Assembly: GCA_037447655.1 (NCBI GenBank)
Contig: JBBHKE010003123.1
Location: forward strand, 124,001-188,000
Length of the DNA: 64,000 nt
Origin: Zygnema cylindricum
Lineage: Eukaryota > Streptophyta > Zygnematophyceae > Zygnematales > Zygnemataceae
Direction: 5' to 3'
Of the stretch, positions 45,815 through 58,740 are shown in pieces. Within the stretch, counting starts at the first letter, position 1; each line of letters starts with the position of its first letter. The translations under genes were made by a program, and so were the position numbers. A model generated the notes under the pieces. That model was not told the origin of the DNA and ran no database searches. It was given only the letters and a program-made list of their open reading frames with translations.

Positions 45815-46870
45815 TTTAGAAATTAATGGTCTTTTAAAGTTTTTTCTGGGTATGAATAGAAATAAAAAAAAAAGCCGAGGCAGTCTACCTCTAACTTCTC
45901 TCTCCAACTCTTAAACTTGTCGCAGTCACTGAGAAATTGGAGAGGGAGCTAGGGCCATGGCTACCTAGGCTATCAAGAGGTTTACGGGAAATATATATTA
46001 GTTAGGGGTTTATTTACTAAAAGGTATATGCCGGCCACAGGATTTGATCCTAGTACCTACCGGCCGCCAGACTGCCGGTAGCCGGTAGCCTTAGCCGTTA
46101 AGTCTAGAATCAGTGTTATGTACTATGACGTTTGATAATTAATTAAACACTTATACGTAGGATAGTTCATTTAACTGAAATAGTTTTACGGGAGACATAG
46201 ATCCAGTAATGTAAAAGTACGGATTACGGCACGGATTAGAAACGAATACCGTGCATTTATTTATTTACCGAAACGAATACCGCGCATATATTTATTACGG
46301 CTACGATTAAATGTGAATTTAATCGGACAACCGAAATTAAACGCTGAGATCGTGGAAGAAAATTTCGGCGGTTTTCGATCATAGCCACATCGGATGACAC
46401 TTGGCGGAATGACATTGGATCGCGGCATCTCCGAGGATTAAGGGAGCGAATCAGGATATACCACGTGTCAACATCTAGGCCATGTCATACAATGTTTGTA
46501 CAGAAAGTACAGCGGTAGCTGTACTTTTGTGTACAGAACTGCAATCTGATTGGCTCCGTACATCAGTAGATAGAGTCTGTGAGAGAGATAGGACTTAGAA
46601 AAACTAGAAGATAGGACCCTCTCTCCCAGAGAGCTTCTGTACAAAAGGTCAACTTTGACCCTCCATAACTTACTGCTCAAGGGAGCAAATTCAGAGATTT
46701 TTTTTGCTATCGACTCAGGGGAGTCTTGTCTTCACAGTGGTGAAGTTGGTCAGAGTTATTGTCTGTCAAGGTGGCAGTTATTTTTGCTGAAACACAAGGG
46801 GGTCAAGGTTATCCTAGAGGCTTCTTGGAAGCTGTCCACTTTGAGGACTTATGCAGGTCTCAGAGTTTCA
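45815..46870 (+). repeat. Copia-B 5' LTR
   Basis: 1056 bp, ends GAGTTTCA. It contains the hairpin block (TCTCTCTCCAACTC ... TTGGAGAGGGAG, 45,898-45,947), an antisense tRNA-like block near 46,020-46,110, and GTACG-rich U3. The gag ATG at 46,851 is inside the LTR. Confidence 0.85.
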
Positions 46871-49800
46871 GGTTATGGGCCCACCCTCTAGGGTACCAAT
46901 CTTTAATAGAACTAGCTTCATATACTGGGAAAGTATGATGATAGGAGCTTTATGCGAAAAAAGGTTTTGGGGGATAGTGAGTGGACGGTTGGGGCGTCCA
47001 TCAAGTCTTGGAATTCTTGAAGGGTTTGGAGGAAGCATATTCACCAGGAAAGAAGATCCATCTTCAACGGAGGAAACAAAAGAAGGAGGGGTGGTGGATA
47101 AAGGAAAGGAGAAGGAGGCGACCTCACCAATAACAACTGGTTCGGCATTCACGTCACTTATTCCGAGGAACGAGGAGAATGATAGTGAAACCTGGAACTT
47201 CAACAATATGGCGGCAAAGCACTTTATCCTACGCCATCTCACTCAAGAACTTGCATGTCCTCATTTACAAATATTTTAGTGAAAAAGAAAAGGTTAACTG
47301 TTTACTGATGAAGTTACCCGATGAGTTCGAGAACATAGTCAACCGTGTGTAGGACTTGTCGGACTCAAGGTGGATAAGAAACTCAGTGGTAGGGATGATT
47401 CTCGATCGGGAGAATACGATTGAGATCCGAAGGGGAGGAAAGAGTGGCCAAGCCTTGGCAACTGCGACCGATTGGAGGAACAAGGATTCTCGGAAACCGG
47501 TCGGAAATATATGGGGAGGGAGCAGAAAAATCAGACCGACGAGTTCGGACTAAAGGCTCCGAAAGGTTTATGTCATTTTTGTAAGAAACTTGGGCACTAT
47601 ATGGCAGAGTGCACTAAGCTAACCGAGCTTCGGTTAAAGCAGGGGCAGACCGGTGGTACCGCGAGAGGAAAGAAAAAGGCCCTTATGACACAGGTACATG
47701 AGGCGGATTCCGAGGACGAGGACGATGAGCTCCTTTTAGATGAGGTGTTGGAGGCGAAAAACGAGGTCAAAATTCCACGAAGGTAGAAATGTGCTTATGG
47801 TGGATTAAAAGGTGAAGCAGGCTGGATTGTAGATTTAGGTGCCTCCATGCACATGTGTAAGGATAGGCACCTGTTCACTAAGATAAGAAAGATTCCAACC
47901 GTATAGATAGAGAACGGGGATGGGAGGATAGTCATCACTACTCTTGTAGGATCGGTAGATTTGAAAGTGTTAGTAGAAAGAAAGACATCCATAGTAACAT
48001 TCTCCGATGTATTGTTTATTTAGGAGCTGAACAAAAACCTCATCTCTACATCTCTATTAGATGATAAGGGTTTTTTTACTAGCACTAGGGAAGGAGTCTT
48101 TACTACTAGTTTTGAGGAGGATGTCTATTTCATTGTTGAGAAAGGTAGCCATGGGATGTTTCTGCTGGTTTTAAGTAATGAAACGAAGAAACTTTATTAT
48201 GCTGGTGTTCATGATATTATGATGTGGCATAAGAGGCTTGGGCATGTGAATCTAGACAAGTTAAGAAAGATGAAAAAGATGGGAGTGGTGGAAGGGATTA
48301 AGTTCAGTGAGAGTGATAATATAAGTGATTGTAGTGGATGTGCTCAAGGTAAAACACACAGATTACCCTTTCCTAAAACAGCCACCTATATGGGAGAAAA
48401 AAATTTAGATCTAGTACACACAGATATTTGGGGACCAGCTAAAGTGCCATCACCGGGGGGGAAGAGATTTATGATGATTATCACTAATGATTGGTCTTGG
48501 TATTCCCTAGTGTATTTTTTGAAAAACAAGTCCGAAGCTCAAGATGTTTTAGACAATATAAAGCATGGAGCGAAAAACTCCATGAAACTTCAATCAAGAG
48601 AATAAGAAGTGACAATGGTGGAGAGTATACCTCTAACCAGTTTGAGGATTTTCTGAGGGAAGATGGGGTCCAACACCTAAAGACAGTTCTAGAAAACCAG
48701 GAACAAAAATGGGGTAGCTGAAAGGTTAAATAGAACACTAAGTGATAGTGCTAGAAGTATGTTGTCAGATAAAAAGATAGGAAAAAGGTTTTGGGCAGAA
48801 GCAATGAACTGTGCTAATTACCTCAAAAAAAGAGTTTTTACTTCAATTATAAAAGATCAAACACCTTATGAGAGATGGACAGGTCAGAAACCAGATATAT
48901 CTCATTTAAAGGTTTTCGGCAGTCAAGTATTCATTCTAGATACAGATCGGTCAAATTGGAAGCTAGATCCTAAAAGAAAACCGGGATACTTATTAGGATA
49001 TGATGAGGATGTTAAAGGGTATAGAGTTTATGATCTAAAAAGAGAAGATATAATCTTAGTAAAGCATCTAGTAGTTAGGGATGAAGGAAAGTCTGTGGAT
49101 CCCTTCAAATATACAAAGTCAGTTAAAATCAGATTTGAGTCAAAAAATTCCGATGACTTTGAGCTCCCTAACTATCCAGGTTTTAGAGAAGATGACATTT
49201 TTGCAGGTACAAATCAGACCGAAAAGGACACGGTTGTGGAACTTCTAGAGACAACTCTACACGAAGTGGAAGACGTGGTGGAAATTGATTCGGAATCAAG
49301 GGATAAAGGAGAAGCCGAGTTTGTTCGAAAGAATCCACGAGAACCATCTATTTTTGGCCTCAGATTTTGGGGGGGTAACGAGAAGTAGCAAAAGACTGCA
49401 AGAAAAACAGGTTAATAAGAAGGTAACTAAACTATCTCATCAAGATGAACCTCAAATTTATGGAGAGGCGATGACTTGTCCAGAAAAAAATCGGTGGAAG
49501 ACAACCATCAATGAGGAGATGGCCTCAATTATGGCAGCCGATACTTGGGAGCTGGTGGATTGTCCACCTAACCGAAAACCAATCGGTTGTAAGTGGGTTT
49601 TCAAATTAAAATTGAACCCAGATAACACAATCGAGCGCTACAAGGCCCGACTAGTGGCAAAAGGATTTACACAAAAGGAGGGAATTGACTACGCGGAAAC
49701 CTTTGCCCCGGTTATCAGATTTCCCTCCGTCCGTATACTTCTCAGCTTGGTAGCAGCGGAAGACATGGAAGTGCACCAGATGGACATCAAGACAGCCTTT

Positions 49801-51034
49801 TTGCATAGAGAATTGAAAGAGGAGATCTTCATGCGACAACCCGAAGGGTTTGTGGAGGAAAGAGAGGAGAGTAAGGTATGCCGGCTGATTAAATCTCTTT
49901 ATGGTTTGAAACAGGTGCCTCGACAGTAGAATAAGAAGCTTGATGAGTTTCTTACCGGTCTGGGATATCTCCGGATCAGCTCAGATCACTCAATCTATGT
50001 TTTCGAAGATGAGGAAAGTTTTATACTTATTGCAATTTATGTTGATGATTTGCTTGTTTTAAGTAAATCAATGGAAAAAACTAATAAACTGAAAACTGAT
50101 CTTAAAGGGAGATTTGAAATGAAGGATATGGGGGAAGCAAAATATATTTTGGGAATTCAAGTAGAAATAGACTGAAAAAGAAAAATTATAAGATTGACTC
50201 AAAAAAGAAGCAATAGGGAACATGCTTGAAAAATTTCAAATTGATAAAGCTAATAGTTGTACAACTCCAATGGAGTTGAAGAAGGGAAGAAAGGGGAGTG
50301 AGGAAGAAGGAGTCATAGTGTTAGACAAGAAATTATCTGCTGAAGAACAGAATTTCATGCAGACTATTCCTTATAGGCAAGTAGTGGGAAGTCTAATCTA
50401 TTTTATGAATTGTACCCGGCCGGATTTAGCTGCAGCTGTAGGAGTGCTGAGTAGAAGTCTAAATGCTCCCACTAATAGGGATTGGGAGGCAGCTAAGAGA
50501 GTCCTTAGATATTTGATAGGAACTAGGGATCTATGGTTGCATTTGGGTGGGGAGAATACTGACATCACTACTTGGAGTGATGCCAGTTATGGTCATGCTC
50601 CGATGAGGAGATGCACTTCTGGATATGTATTATATGTGGGTGATGGGGCTTGCTGTTGGAGTAGCGAACAACAAAAAGTTATTGCTCAGTCCACCATGGA
50701 AGCTGAGTATATGGCCTCTCGCTCTGCTGTAAAAGAATTGATGTGGGTCAAGTCTTTGCTTGGTGAGCTTCGTCACTTTAAGAGTGGTGTGCAGAAAATA
50801 TTTTGTGATAATCAGGCAGTAATCGCTATTTCTGCCAATCCTAAACATCATTTTAAAGCGAAACACATGGACAATAGACTCAGCTTTGTTAGAGAGAGAG
50901 TAGAAAACAAAATAATCAGTTTAGAGTACCGACCAGATAGTGAGATGGTAGCACATATGATGACCAAACTTGTGCCTTCCCCTAAGCTAATTTTCTACAG
51001 TGAGAAGTGTGGTCTGAAATTAAAGATTGACTAG
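46851..51034 (+). pseudogene. Copia-B gag-pol polyprotein
   Basis: Gag begins MQVSEFQVMGPPSRVPIF and loses about 200 bp at 47,280, where a deletion joins it to KEKVNCLLMKLPDEFENI. The zinc knuckle CHFCKKLGHYMAEC (47,571-47,612) is intact. The protease reads GWIVDLGASMHMC (DSGAS to DLGAS). Integrase has HKRLGHVNLDKLRKMKKMGV, CSGCAQGK and DLVHTDIWGPAKV, then SDNGGEYTSNQF. RT shows CKWVFKLKLNPDNTIERYKA, VHQMDIKTAFLH and IYVDDLLVLSKS (YVDD 50,038-50,049). RNase H and tail form one unbroken 270-codon frame (50,222-51,034) with WSDASYGHAPMRRCTSGYVL and STMEAEYMA. A handful of stops and frameshifts inactivate it. Confidence 0.85.
46871..46885 (+). promoter_or_regulatory. Copia-B primer-binding site, perfect half initiator tRNA-Met match
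   Basis: GGTTATGGGCCCACC directly after the LTR, identical to that of copia-C and in the same reading frame of gag (FQVMGPP). Confidence 0.8.
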
Positions 51035-51047
51035 AAAATAAGGGGAG

Positions 51048-52105
51048 TGTAGTAATTAATGGTCTTTTAAAGTATTTTCTAGGTCTAAATAGAAATAAAA
51101 AAAAAAAAGCTGAGGCAGTCTACCTCTAACTTCTCTCTCCCACTCTCTAACTTGTCGCACTCACTGAGAAATTGGAGAGGGAGCTAGGGCCATGGCTACC
51201 TAGGCTATCTAGAGGTTTACGGGATATATATATTAGTTAGGGGTTTATTTACTAAAAGGTATATGCCGGCCACTGGATTTGATCCTGGTACCTACCGGCC
51301 GGCAGACAGCCGGTAGCTGGTAGCCTTAGCCGTTAAGTCTAGAATCAGTGTTATGTACTATGACGTTTGATAATTAATTAAACCCTTATACGTAGGATAG
51401 TTCATTTAACTGAAATAGTTTTACGGGAGACATAGATCCAGTAATGTAAAAGTACGGATTACGGTACGGAGTAGAAACGAATACCGTGCATTTATTTATT
51501 TACCGAAACGAATTCCGCGCATGTATTTATTACGGCTACGATTAAATGTGAATTTAATCGGACGGCCGAAATTAAACGCCGAGATCGCGGAAGAGAATTT
51601 CGGCGATTTTCGATCATAGCCACATCGGATGACACGTGGCGGAATGACATTGGATCGCGGCATCTCCGAGGATTAAGGGAGCGAATCGGGATATACCACG
51701 TGTCGACATCTAGGCCATGTCGTACAATGTTTGTATAGAAAGTACATTGGCAGTTGTACTTTTGTGTACGGAACTGCAATCTGATTAGCTCTGTACATCA
51801 GTAGATAGAATCTGTGAGAGAGATAGGACTTAGAAAAATTAGAAGATAGGACCCTCTCTCCCAGAGAGCTTCTGTACAAAAGGTCAACTTTGACCCTCCA
51901 TAACTTACTGCTTAGGGGAGCAAATTCACGGATTCTTTTTGCTATCAACTCAATGGAGTCTTGCCTTCACAAGGGTGAAGTTGGTCAGAGTTTTTGTCTG
52001 CCAGGGTGGCAGTTATTTTTGCTAAAACACAAAGGGGTCAGGGTTATCCTAGAGGCTTTTTGGAAGCTGTCCACTCTGAGGACTTATGGAGGTCTCAGAG
52101 TTTCA
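51048..52105 (+). repeat. Copia-B 3' LTR
   Basis: 1058 bp, TGTAGTAATTAATGG...GAGTTTCA. Highly similar to the 5' copy, with scattered differences only, indicating moderate age. Confidence 0.9.
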
Positions 52106-54683
52106 TGAACAAACTCATCTATGTAATCTTAAAAGGTTTGGTTTATTAATCTTTGGTAACTGGGCGGTGCATTCGTTAAGCCAAATGGCATAACTATCCA
52201 TTGAAAATGACAAACCCTAGTCATAAAAGTAGTTTTATCAACATTTTCTGTTCTAATTGGCACGTGATTGAGTCACTACGCAGATCAATTAACGAAAATA
52301 CTTTTGCACCATTTAAACAATCTATCAAATCAGAAATTTATGGTAACGTATACTTATATTTTATCGTAATCTTGTTCAGACTACGATAGTGGACACAAAT
52401 TCTCAACTTTCCGTCTTTTTTTTTCCCGAAGAGGATTGGTGCGTTGTACAATGATTTTCTGGGCTAAATATGTCATTTATCCAGAAGCTCTCTGATCTGT
52501 TTCTTTAACTTCTCCTGCTCAAAGAAGCTGTGCTTATAAGTTCTTGTGATAGGAGGATTACATCTAGGTTCAAGGTTAATAACATATTCGACATCTGGGG
52601 AAAGTGGCTTTCTTCAGGGTAAATCAGTCGGGAAAACATCTCGAAATAAAAAAATCAAATGTTTAACAGCGACATCAAATGTATTAATGTCCGTTTCAAA
52701 ATCAAATTTTAGTTTTTCAAGATTATTAGTGGTGTCTGATTTAGCAATGATATCAATGTTAGTGTTTTCTCCCCCCGCTTCATCAATAACTACCTTAGTT
52801 TATAATAGCAAGAAAGCATGATTTTTTTTATCTTTTTAATGTTGTTTAAATTGTTTAGGTGTAATCAAAACTTCTACTCCCAATTTGTTTATATTATTTA
52901 TATCATTCTTATGAATTTTATTTGAAGGTATAGCTTGCAAAACCTTCCAACCGTTTTTAGACTTCACTTTCAAGGTGTTAATTTCCCAATTAATTTGAGG
53001 ATTATGTTCTGTTAACCAAGGTTTTCCCAATATTAGTTCCTCATTTCCCAAATTCATTATTTCACACACAATTTTCATTTTATGACCCTAGATATCAACT
53101 TCTATTTTGTCGGAATGTAAGTCTAATGTGGACTTATTACCATGTGCCACTTGAAGATGTAAGGCTTTTCCCTTTTTGAAAGTAAGAATTTTATATTTTT
53201 CTACAAACTTATGTGAAATAAAATTATGTGTAGCACATGAATCAACCATTACTCTTAATGGTTTGTCTTCCACTAAAGACTCGAATTTTAACAAACTGTG
53301 TATGTTGTCAACGTTACTTAACTGTCCTAACATAGGTATGTTGTCAAGAATTTTATCAGAAAGATTCTTCAAACTATGCAGTGTAGTGAAAATCATAACA
53401 AATTATACTATCCTAGTTTTTCCATTCATTAACTTGCCCTCCGAAATTAACTCTTTAACTTCTGGATCTGGTTGACTCAACTTTGGACTTTCAGCTAGTC
53501 TTTTCCATTTGCCACCTCTTCGGTTTCTTACTCAGCTAGGTATAATGCAATATCTTCCTAAAAACATTCCTCTCCACAGTTATAACAGCTAATCTTCTTC
53601 AATTGTGAATACTTAAATGCTCTATGACCTCTTTTCTTACAAATAATGTATGTGGGTTTGGCAAGATTAGGTTTTTGATCATTAATGCTCGGTTTAGGAC
53701 TCTTAATGTATCCTCATCTATTGTTCAATTTGTTTTCTTCTTTAACAGCCTGTCCACTTCTCTGGTTTCTCTTGAAGATATTTTGTCTATTCACAAAACC
53801 CACATTCAGATCTTCTTCTATAAATTTGTCCTCACCCCACTCTGATATTTCATTCAAATTACCCCTAGTGATTGAGTTTCCCGATTATACCCCAACAGAT
53901 CCTGTAATTCCAATGAGTTATCTTGTAATTCTTTCAAATTAATAATTTTTGATGTTTTAAATTCTGATTACAATATAGGATTTCATATAGTTCTAGAAAT
54001 GTAACTTAGCCATTTAACCAGTCAAACCTATGACATGAATGCTACATGAGTCAAATTCCACAATATAATCCTTCACAAATCCAGTATGCTTATAGTTCAG
54101 GCACTATTTTTTTTTTGGATTAATCAGTGATAGACAAAAAACGCGATTTGATTGCGGTTTAAAAAAATTCCTAGTAAATATTATCAAGAATAATATTGGA
54201 CTTTCTCTGAGTATAATACCAAATCTGAGCATCACCTTTTAGACAACTGACAGCAAAAGAAGTGTAATCATCACGATCACAATCCGTAGATTCCAAATAA
54301 TATTCCATGTGGAATATCCACACATTCAACTCATCAATCTTTTTACCACCAAAAGATGGTGCCTCACAAATAGACAATTTCATATCTCTTATCTTCTTAG
54401 GTTTATCATGATCATCCTCCATAAAATTGGCATCCTGTTTACTACTCTAACCCTTCTGGTCGTTAACATCATTCTTGGACTGAATTAAGTTAATAAGTTC
54501 ATCCAATTTCTCATTTTAAACGTTTTGATTTTCCTTATCAACTTTCAATTCACTTTTCAAGTTTGAAATTGTTTCATCCACAGCAGCAACATGATTATTA
54601 AATCTTTTAACCAATTTCACAGTACGCATCTTCAAAACATTAAAAGCATTATCCATTTCACGTTTCAATGCAGAATTTGTCAT
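52106..54683 (-). pseudogene. Gypsy-2 Gag, zinc knuckle, protease and first half of RT
   Basis: Minus strand from ATG 54,683: an N-terminal coiled coil (VKLVKRFNNHVAAVDETISN), then gag KLSICEAPSFGGKKIDELNV, WIFHMEYYLESTD and CLKGDAQIWYY. A Cys/His-rich knuckle region is near 53.6 kb (CYNCGEEC). The protease has VDSCATHNFISHKFVEKYKI and LILGKPWLTEHNPQINWEIN. RT starts (52.45-52.1 kb) with the FGLTNAPPSYQRLINQTF block and is cut by copia-B. Multiple stops are present. Protease DSC replaces the common DSG/DTG. Confidence 0.8.
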
Positions 54684-55502
54684 TATTACCCAATGAAATC
54701 AAACTAAAAGAAAGATAGAATATAATTTCCAAAAAAAAAATTGCTGCAGATTTAAAGTTGTAGATTGCTCGAATCCAAGACTTGTTCTCCTAAACAAATC
54801 ATTTGAAAAAGATCAAAATCTGAGAAATCAAGAAGGGATTGCAAGTAAGTTAGTGCAAATTCAATTCTTTAATTTCCCAAACATTAAAACTGAAAGGTAA
54901 GAATTTCCCCACAAATTTTGCAACAGCAAAATTGAAAGCTTTTAAATGTAAGATTCAACCATAATTTTTTCATCAAAAAAATTGAAAAGCTTTCAAAGGT
55001 AACAACTTATCGTTTGAAAAGTTTTGAGTCATTTATGGACTCATTTGCTCTTGAAGAAGTAAAGTATTCCACTTTTCTTCTCCTCCATTAACAAATTTCC
55101 CATTTCCCACTATATGAGGATCTTTTATTCCCTAATGCTCATATCTTCACACTTCATATCTTCAAGCCCTCCCTCTAGATATGATTTATCGTTAAGAGAA
55201 TGCATGTTTGTTTGGCCTCTAGGTAGTTGGATTGAGATTCGATGGTGGCTACTGTGCCCACCCTGCCTGAGTTTTTAGGACTTAAGCACGCCCCATATCT
55301 AACCAGCGGCGCACGCCCCATATCTAACCATCTCTATATCTAACCAGCAGCCTCTGGCAGTGTGGTCACTTAGTTTCCCTCCAATCCCCAACCACTTCAC
55401 ATTGTGGTTCCACCTACACGGGTCAGCACCCTCACAGATCACAACAGTCGATTTTCTGGTGAGAATGCTTCTCCTTAGCTTTTGACCAAAGATTTGATAC
55501 CA
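54684..55502 (-). other. Gypsy-2 untranslated leader and primer-binding site
   Basis: About 800 bp of non-coding leader between LTR and gag. TGGTATCAAATC on the minus strand (55,502-55,491), two bases from the LTR, is a degenerate 3' initiator-tRNA-Met primer site. A short tandem duplication of GCACGCCCCATATCTAACCA lies near 55,280-55,345. Confidence 0.7.
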
Positions 55503-55504
55503 TA

Positions 55505-56449
55505 TGTAACAAGATTTCCTACCTCTAAAAAAATCCCATTACTACAACCAATTTCAACCACACATTCCACACATTGGAAATTACACATTCATTTTGAAAT
55601 CACTCACACAATGATCAACTTTTAATTAGATTAAACTTCAGTCCATATGGCATTCAACATGGTCTCTTGCCCTTTTGGCTCTACCCTTCCGTTAAAGTAT
55701 TTTCCACTGCCCTCCATTCTTAAATAATTCTATCTCTAACCTACGAAAACACTATTGAGGTAGTAAAAGATTTTTGTGCAAAAATGGGATTTGCTCCAAT
55801 TTTGTATTATTTACCCAAGACCAAGATCAGTCAGAATTTCCACAAACTTTTCCAAAGAAAATATGGCTACTTTTTTTTTCGACTTCACCATTTTTTGATC
55901 ATCGTCGTGGACCAGCCAACGCTTTTTTGAACAGGCTTTTACCTACGTTAATCATTGATCAGCAATGACTCAGACTGACCAATGCAAAAACGTGTAAAAT
56001 CTTTGACTATCTACGTAGCATTTCTAACCAATCAAATGTTACCTTTCACTACGTAACATTTACGTGCAAAAGTGTGCGCGAATTGAAACGCGAGTTTATA
56101 TGTTCGCGCGTCACAAATTTCACACGCGAAAATACCTATGTAATTACCAAATTTTACTTATGACGTTTCGTACTACAAATCGTACGAAACGAAACATCAT
56201 GCGTACCAGAAGAGTATTAGTATTTTATCGAATGTACGCCAAAATTTTTGCTACTAATTTGACCCTTAACCCGCTATAACGAACACTCTTTTGTAAGTTC
56301 GACCTCGCGCTGTCGCATATCGCTATCACTTTTAAATTACAACTCCAAATCGAGCGATTATTTTTCGGATGTCTTCAAATTCATAATTTTATATTCGTGA
56401 CACTTTAATATCCATTAACGAACAATTTCGATCCTTTATTACTATTGCA
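55505..56449 (-). repeat. Gypsy-2 5' LTR
   Basis: 945 bp; plus strand TGTAACAAGATTTCC...ACTATTGCA, followed by ATAAC. It aligns with the split 3' LTR (353 + 598 bp), with many substitutions, making this the oldest insertion in the nest. Confidence 0.85.
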
Positions 56450-56454
56450 ATAAC

Positions 56455-57949
56455 TATGTCACCATTATTAAATAATGTCACGTGTTGACGGACAAGTTGT
56501 GACAAAACAATGTTTGTGTTGTTTTACGCATATATTGTTGCGTTTTCCTGCTTATGATGAGACAACTTCAAATATAATGTGTTTTATTTGCACCATTTAC
56601 ATTTCCATTCGTACCAACTAACATGTAGCAATACAAGTTGGTATGATTTACACCATTTTGAATGTTTTTGAGTTCATCATTTGGAAAAAGTTGTCGATCC
56701 ATTAGGCCGTATGCGAAAGTTTTTATGTCCGAAATCGATTGTCCATGGCTCATGAGGTTTATAAATCATGTGACTATAACATGAATTGCTTTGTTTTTTG
56801 GTTTTTTGAATATGATATCAAACAATTGTAAATTTATAAATGACAAACACCTTACGGGCTTTGCCATGGACCCCACTTTATCGAAATCGCCGATTTTTTA
56901 ATTTTTGATTGATATATGGGATCAAGTGCTATCCTTGTAGATAATATCCCGAGATAATTCTAAGAGTATATTTTGTAACCATTAGAGTTTTATGAGTTAA
57001 CAACATCACTATAATTCAACATTGAGATCGGGTCATTATTCAAAGGATTATCTATTTCCCTAATTAAAAAATGCATTTGTTGTTTTTTACAAACATAAAT
57101 GATAGTAACCTAAAGCCGAGCAGAGAAGTGGAGGGAACAACTTCTACATTTTTTCATGCTAGATCTCCCACTTTGAGTTGTTATTGGAGCTTGTTTTTCT
57201 CCCCTTATATTGGAACAAAGCCTTAAATTCTTACAACAAATGAGAAAAAATGCCAAATATAAAGAATATGTATAACAAACATGTTTGTTTAATTCACTCA
57301 AATTTTTCCTATTTTCCGATTTGATTCGTCGATTTTGTACTTTTCCTAAATTTTGTTTAGTTATTGCTGTACAGCATACCAAAATGTACGAAAATTGTCC
57401 TCTGAACCCGAAAAAATCATAAAAATATCTGAAAACGTACGGAAAATACACCAAAATATAAAAAACTACACGAAAAGTTTATCTTAAAAATCCTAAACGT
57501 TATTAAAATCAAGGCAATTGTAATGATATATACGGTATTGTAGGCAATGTACGAAAACAAACCCTAAAATTGTAAACCCTTACGTTAAATAACCTAAAAA
57601 GTACAAAAATACACGGACACTGTAAGTAGATGTACGGAGACTCTTATGCAATATAACAGAAGTACGGAAATGTACTAGAATGTACCTTAAAAGCCTTAAA
57701 TCATAACCGTCAAAAGTACAGATATATACGGAGACAATACGTGAATGTACAAAAAAAAAACAATAGTTGTCCTGAAATATACGTAAATGTACGAGAATGT
57801 AACCCTAAAAACCCTAAACCTCCCCCGTTAATAACCTTAAATGTACTAACATATACAGACACACTACGTAAATGTACAAAAATGTAAGACTACATAGTCG
57901 GGTACTCATTTTAACGATTTTAAAAAATCGATAAATGCAAATCATTTGT
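56455..57949. other. AT-rich flank with degenerate GTACG repeats and teloboxes
   Basis: No supported gene. From about 57,380 to 57,900 a loose repeat with AATGTACGAAAATGTAC-like cores recurs roughly every 20-90 bp. It is mixed with telobox motifs AACCCTAAAAACCCTAAACC (57,797-57,820) and AAACCCTAAAATTG. CCCTAAA is the Arabidopsis-type telomere unit. Two copies do not make an interstitial telomere. Confidence 0.5.
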
Positions 57950-58709
57950 ATTACTCGAGCGCCGTTTCGTCGCAATATGCGATTTGAACAACTATGATAA
58001 TAAAGGATTAAAGGGAAAGCGCGAATAAAAATGTTGGTTGAATTTGCATTGCTGAAAATCTACAAATATCTTTCACGCCAACCAACTTTAGCTTAAAAAC
58101 CATTATTTGCGGGCCATGTACTTGCGTACCCGGTCATCGTACGACAAAATTTATCCACGCCTTGCCTTTGACGGCAGCTCATCTTTTAGGGTTTCTGTTT
58201 ATGAAGTTTGAAAAGATGTGAGAGAGGGTTGGAAACAGCGAAGCTGAAAGGTTGGAATAAATAACGTAACAAAAATGCATTGCCATAAATAGTGTGATAG
58301 ATGAGCGCGGCACATATAGTGTTACGCATGGGTGGTAACAAAAATAGGGTGACGAAAGTTCGTCACGATGTTAACTTTTGTGATTTTGCTGGATTTTAGA
58401 ATGCTCATATAATGTGGGAAATTTGTTGATTTCCGTTTGCTGACATCTTGACATGTATGTTCATTATCCAACCGTGTCGCGGCTCAATTTCTTTTGTAAA
58501 TGGTGATGTACCTTGGAAAATCTTTTGAAGAGAATACTTCGCAAAGAAATATCCAACGGTCATTGTTTCCTCCCAAACCTTTGGAGAATATTGGCAAGGT
58601 TCTCTATAATGTTGTTCAATTATAAAAACAAAATAGGAAGTACGGGGTAGTACGGAGAGGTTATGATTTCTGTAAACAACCTCACTTTTCGTCCGATGGA
58701 ACGCCACCC
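57950..58709. repeat. Second copy of the 9-kb MITE family
   Basis: Similar over about 700 bp to 9,300-9,958 and ends in the same terminus GATGGAACGCCACCC followed by TAA (58,710-58,712). The left terminus is not recognisable, so the copy is truncated or diverged. It contains an insertion of about 100 bp relative to the first copy near 58,220-58,330. The 100-codon minus-strand frame (58,405-58,707) is shared in part with 9,762-9,956 but is not convincing as a gene. Confidence 0.65.
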
Positions 58710-58740
58710 TAAAACTAATAACTTTTAAGGTTCAGTCTTA

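Larger units (their letters stand above)
45815..52105 (+). mobile_element. Copia-B: full-length Ty1/copia element in the gypsy-2 RT
   Basis: LTRs 45,815-46,870 and 51,048-52,105. Flanks TAAAC (45,810-45,814) and TGAAC (52,106-52,110) differ by one base, and rejoining at TGAAC restores the gypsy-2 RT frame ...DEFVQVFIDDIF. The 5' LTR start has changed from TGTAG to TTTAG. The primer site is a perfect half-tRNA match, and the purine tract AATAAGGGGAG ends at 51,047. The most complete pol of the window is here. Confidence 0.9.
12116..56449 (-). mobile_element. Gypsy-2: outermost Ty3/gypsy element, expanded to 44.3 kb by nested insertions
   Basis: Minus-strand element flanked by perfect 5-bp duplications ATAAC (12,111-12,115 and 56,450-56,454). 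The 5' LTR is 55,505-56,449. The 3' LTR is split into 12,116-12,470 and 42,866-43,463 by gypsy-1. The primer-binding site for the 3' end of initiator tRNA-Met lies at 55,491-55,502. The internal order on the minus strand is coiled-coil gag, zinc knuckle, aspartic protease, reverse transcriptase (interrupted by copia-B), RNase H and integrase. Without the insertions it would be about 7.6 kb. Coding is disrupted by stops, so it is inactive. Confidence 0.85.

Noticed and set aside
46851-51034. Active autonomous copia element
   Set aside because: Internal gag deletion, protease DSGAS changed to DLGAS, and several stops. Only the RNase H portion is unbroken.
57797-57820. Interstitial telomere array
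   Set aside because: Only two CCCTAAA-like units. Telobox motifs of this size are common in plant DNA.
58405-58707. 100-codon minus-strand frame partly conserved at 9,762-9,956 as a real gene
   Set aside because: Both frames lie inside MITE copies. The similarity is explained by the repeat, and the frame is not preserved along its length.
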